Below the pieces are notes generated by a model. That model saw nothing but the letters and a program-made list of their open reading frames with translations, was not told where the DNA came from and made no database searches. The position numbers and the translations under genes were made by a program. From Pedomonas sp051304405 (GTDB lineage: Bacteria > Pseudomonadota > Alphaproteobacteria > Sphingomonadales > Sphingomonadaceae), in contig NZ_JBPPGG010000002.1 of NCBI RefSeq assembly GCF_051304405.1, positions 62,001 through 126,000 of the forward strand: a stretch of 64,000 nucleotides of DNA. Direction: 5' to 3'. Position 1 is the stretch's first letter; each line of letters starts with the position of its first letter. Below are positions 63,754 to 64,000 of this stretch, in pieces.

Positions 63754-64000
63754 GTGAGAAGAAAGAACCAAGCCGTCGTCGCCGCCCTCATCACGGGACT
63801 TCTTGCCTCGGGAAGCCTCGGGGCGACGGCGCCGGCCGCAGCCACCCTCTCCCCCGGAGAGGAGATGGAAGGCTATCGGGACTATGTCCTGGGGCGGTAC
63901 GCCTGGTCCAATGACGAGCTGGGGGCGGCCGCCCACTACTTCTCCCGCGCCTTGCAGCATCAGGACAGCGACCCGGTGCTGCGCCAGCGCACCTTCGAGC
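63754..64000 (+). CDS. Exported TPR protein, 3' end beyond window
   Basis: 82 codons from a GTG at 63754 (GAGG five bases upstream) to the right edge. Signal peptide MRRKNQAVVAALITGLLASG to about APAAA, then a first TPR-like helix pair (YVLGRYAWSNDELGAAAHYF then SRALQHQDSDPVLRQRTFE). Fits a large exported TPR protein often found next to ETF-QO in related genomes. Function unknown. Confidence 0.75.
   Translation, partial: MRRKNQAVVAALITGLLASGSLGATAPAAATLSPGEEMEGYRDYVLGRYAWSNDELGAAAHYFSRALQHQDSDPVLRQRTFE

Overview
The window is a chromosomal segment of a GC-rich alphaproteobacterium with no sign of plasmid, prophage or insertion sequence. The class call rests on a CcrM-type GANTC methyltransferase, the split F0 operon atpI-atpB-atpE-atpF'-atpF standing apart from F1, dprA-topA-rnr followed by rpmG, and UDG-lytic transglycosylase-moaB next to ETF-QO. 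A PEP-CTERM protein and the DUF721/DciA protein fit Sphingomonadales or a neighbouring order, but that finer placement is from recall only. No tRNA, rRNA or CRISPR array was seen.

Layout. 1-6 kb (mostly minus): an edge-truncated TPR protein, a PEP-CTERM protein, dnaB, the rpsF-rpsR-rplI operon and an exported TPR protein. 6-11 kb (plus): fabD-fabG-acpP-fabF, mltG and a ribbon-helix-helix protein. 11-17 kb: a repeat-rich gap, purEK, a GGDEL diguanylate cyclase and the F0 ATP synthase operon. 17-23 kb: an unusually long smc, a DsbA-like thiol protein and DciA. 23-31 kb: mutY, two tandem entericidin lipoproteins, ccrM behind a dense GANTC cluster, rnhB, a TonB-domain protein, a radical SAM protein, terC and a GNAT. 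31-44 kb (mostly minus): map, leuA with a probable attenuator, a TPR/aspartyl hydroxylase-like protein, rpsD, an RND pump with its adaptor, trmJ, gltX and nadE. 44-56 kb (plus): plsY, dprA, topA-rnr, a three-gene gtr-like glycosylation cassette, rpmG and a TSUP permease. 56-64 kb: prolyl oligopeptidase, moaB, lytic transglycosylase, UDG, ETF-QO and the start of another TPR protein.

Most genes are housekeeping: chromosome handling (dnaB, dciA, smc, topA, dprA, mutY, udg, rnhB, ccrM), translation (S6, S18, L9, S4, L33, gltX, map, trmJ, rnr), lipid synthesis (fab genes, acpP, plsY) and energy (F0, ETF-QO). The novelty is in the details. Ten GANTC sites are packed into 132 bp upstream of ccrM. 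Smc carries nine 22-residue repeats on each side of its hinge, which accounts for its extra ~380 residues. A family of perfect hairpin repeats sits at gene ends, three times as inverted pairs. A gtrB-gtrA-gtrC-like cassette lies between rnr and rpmG.
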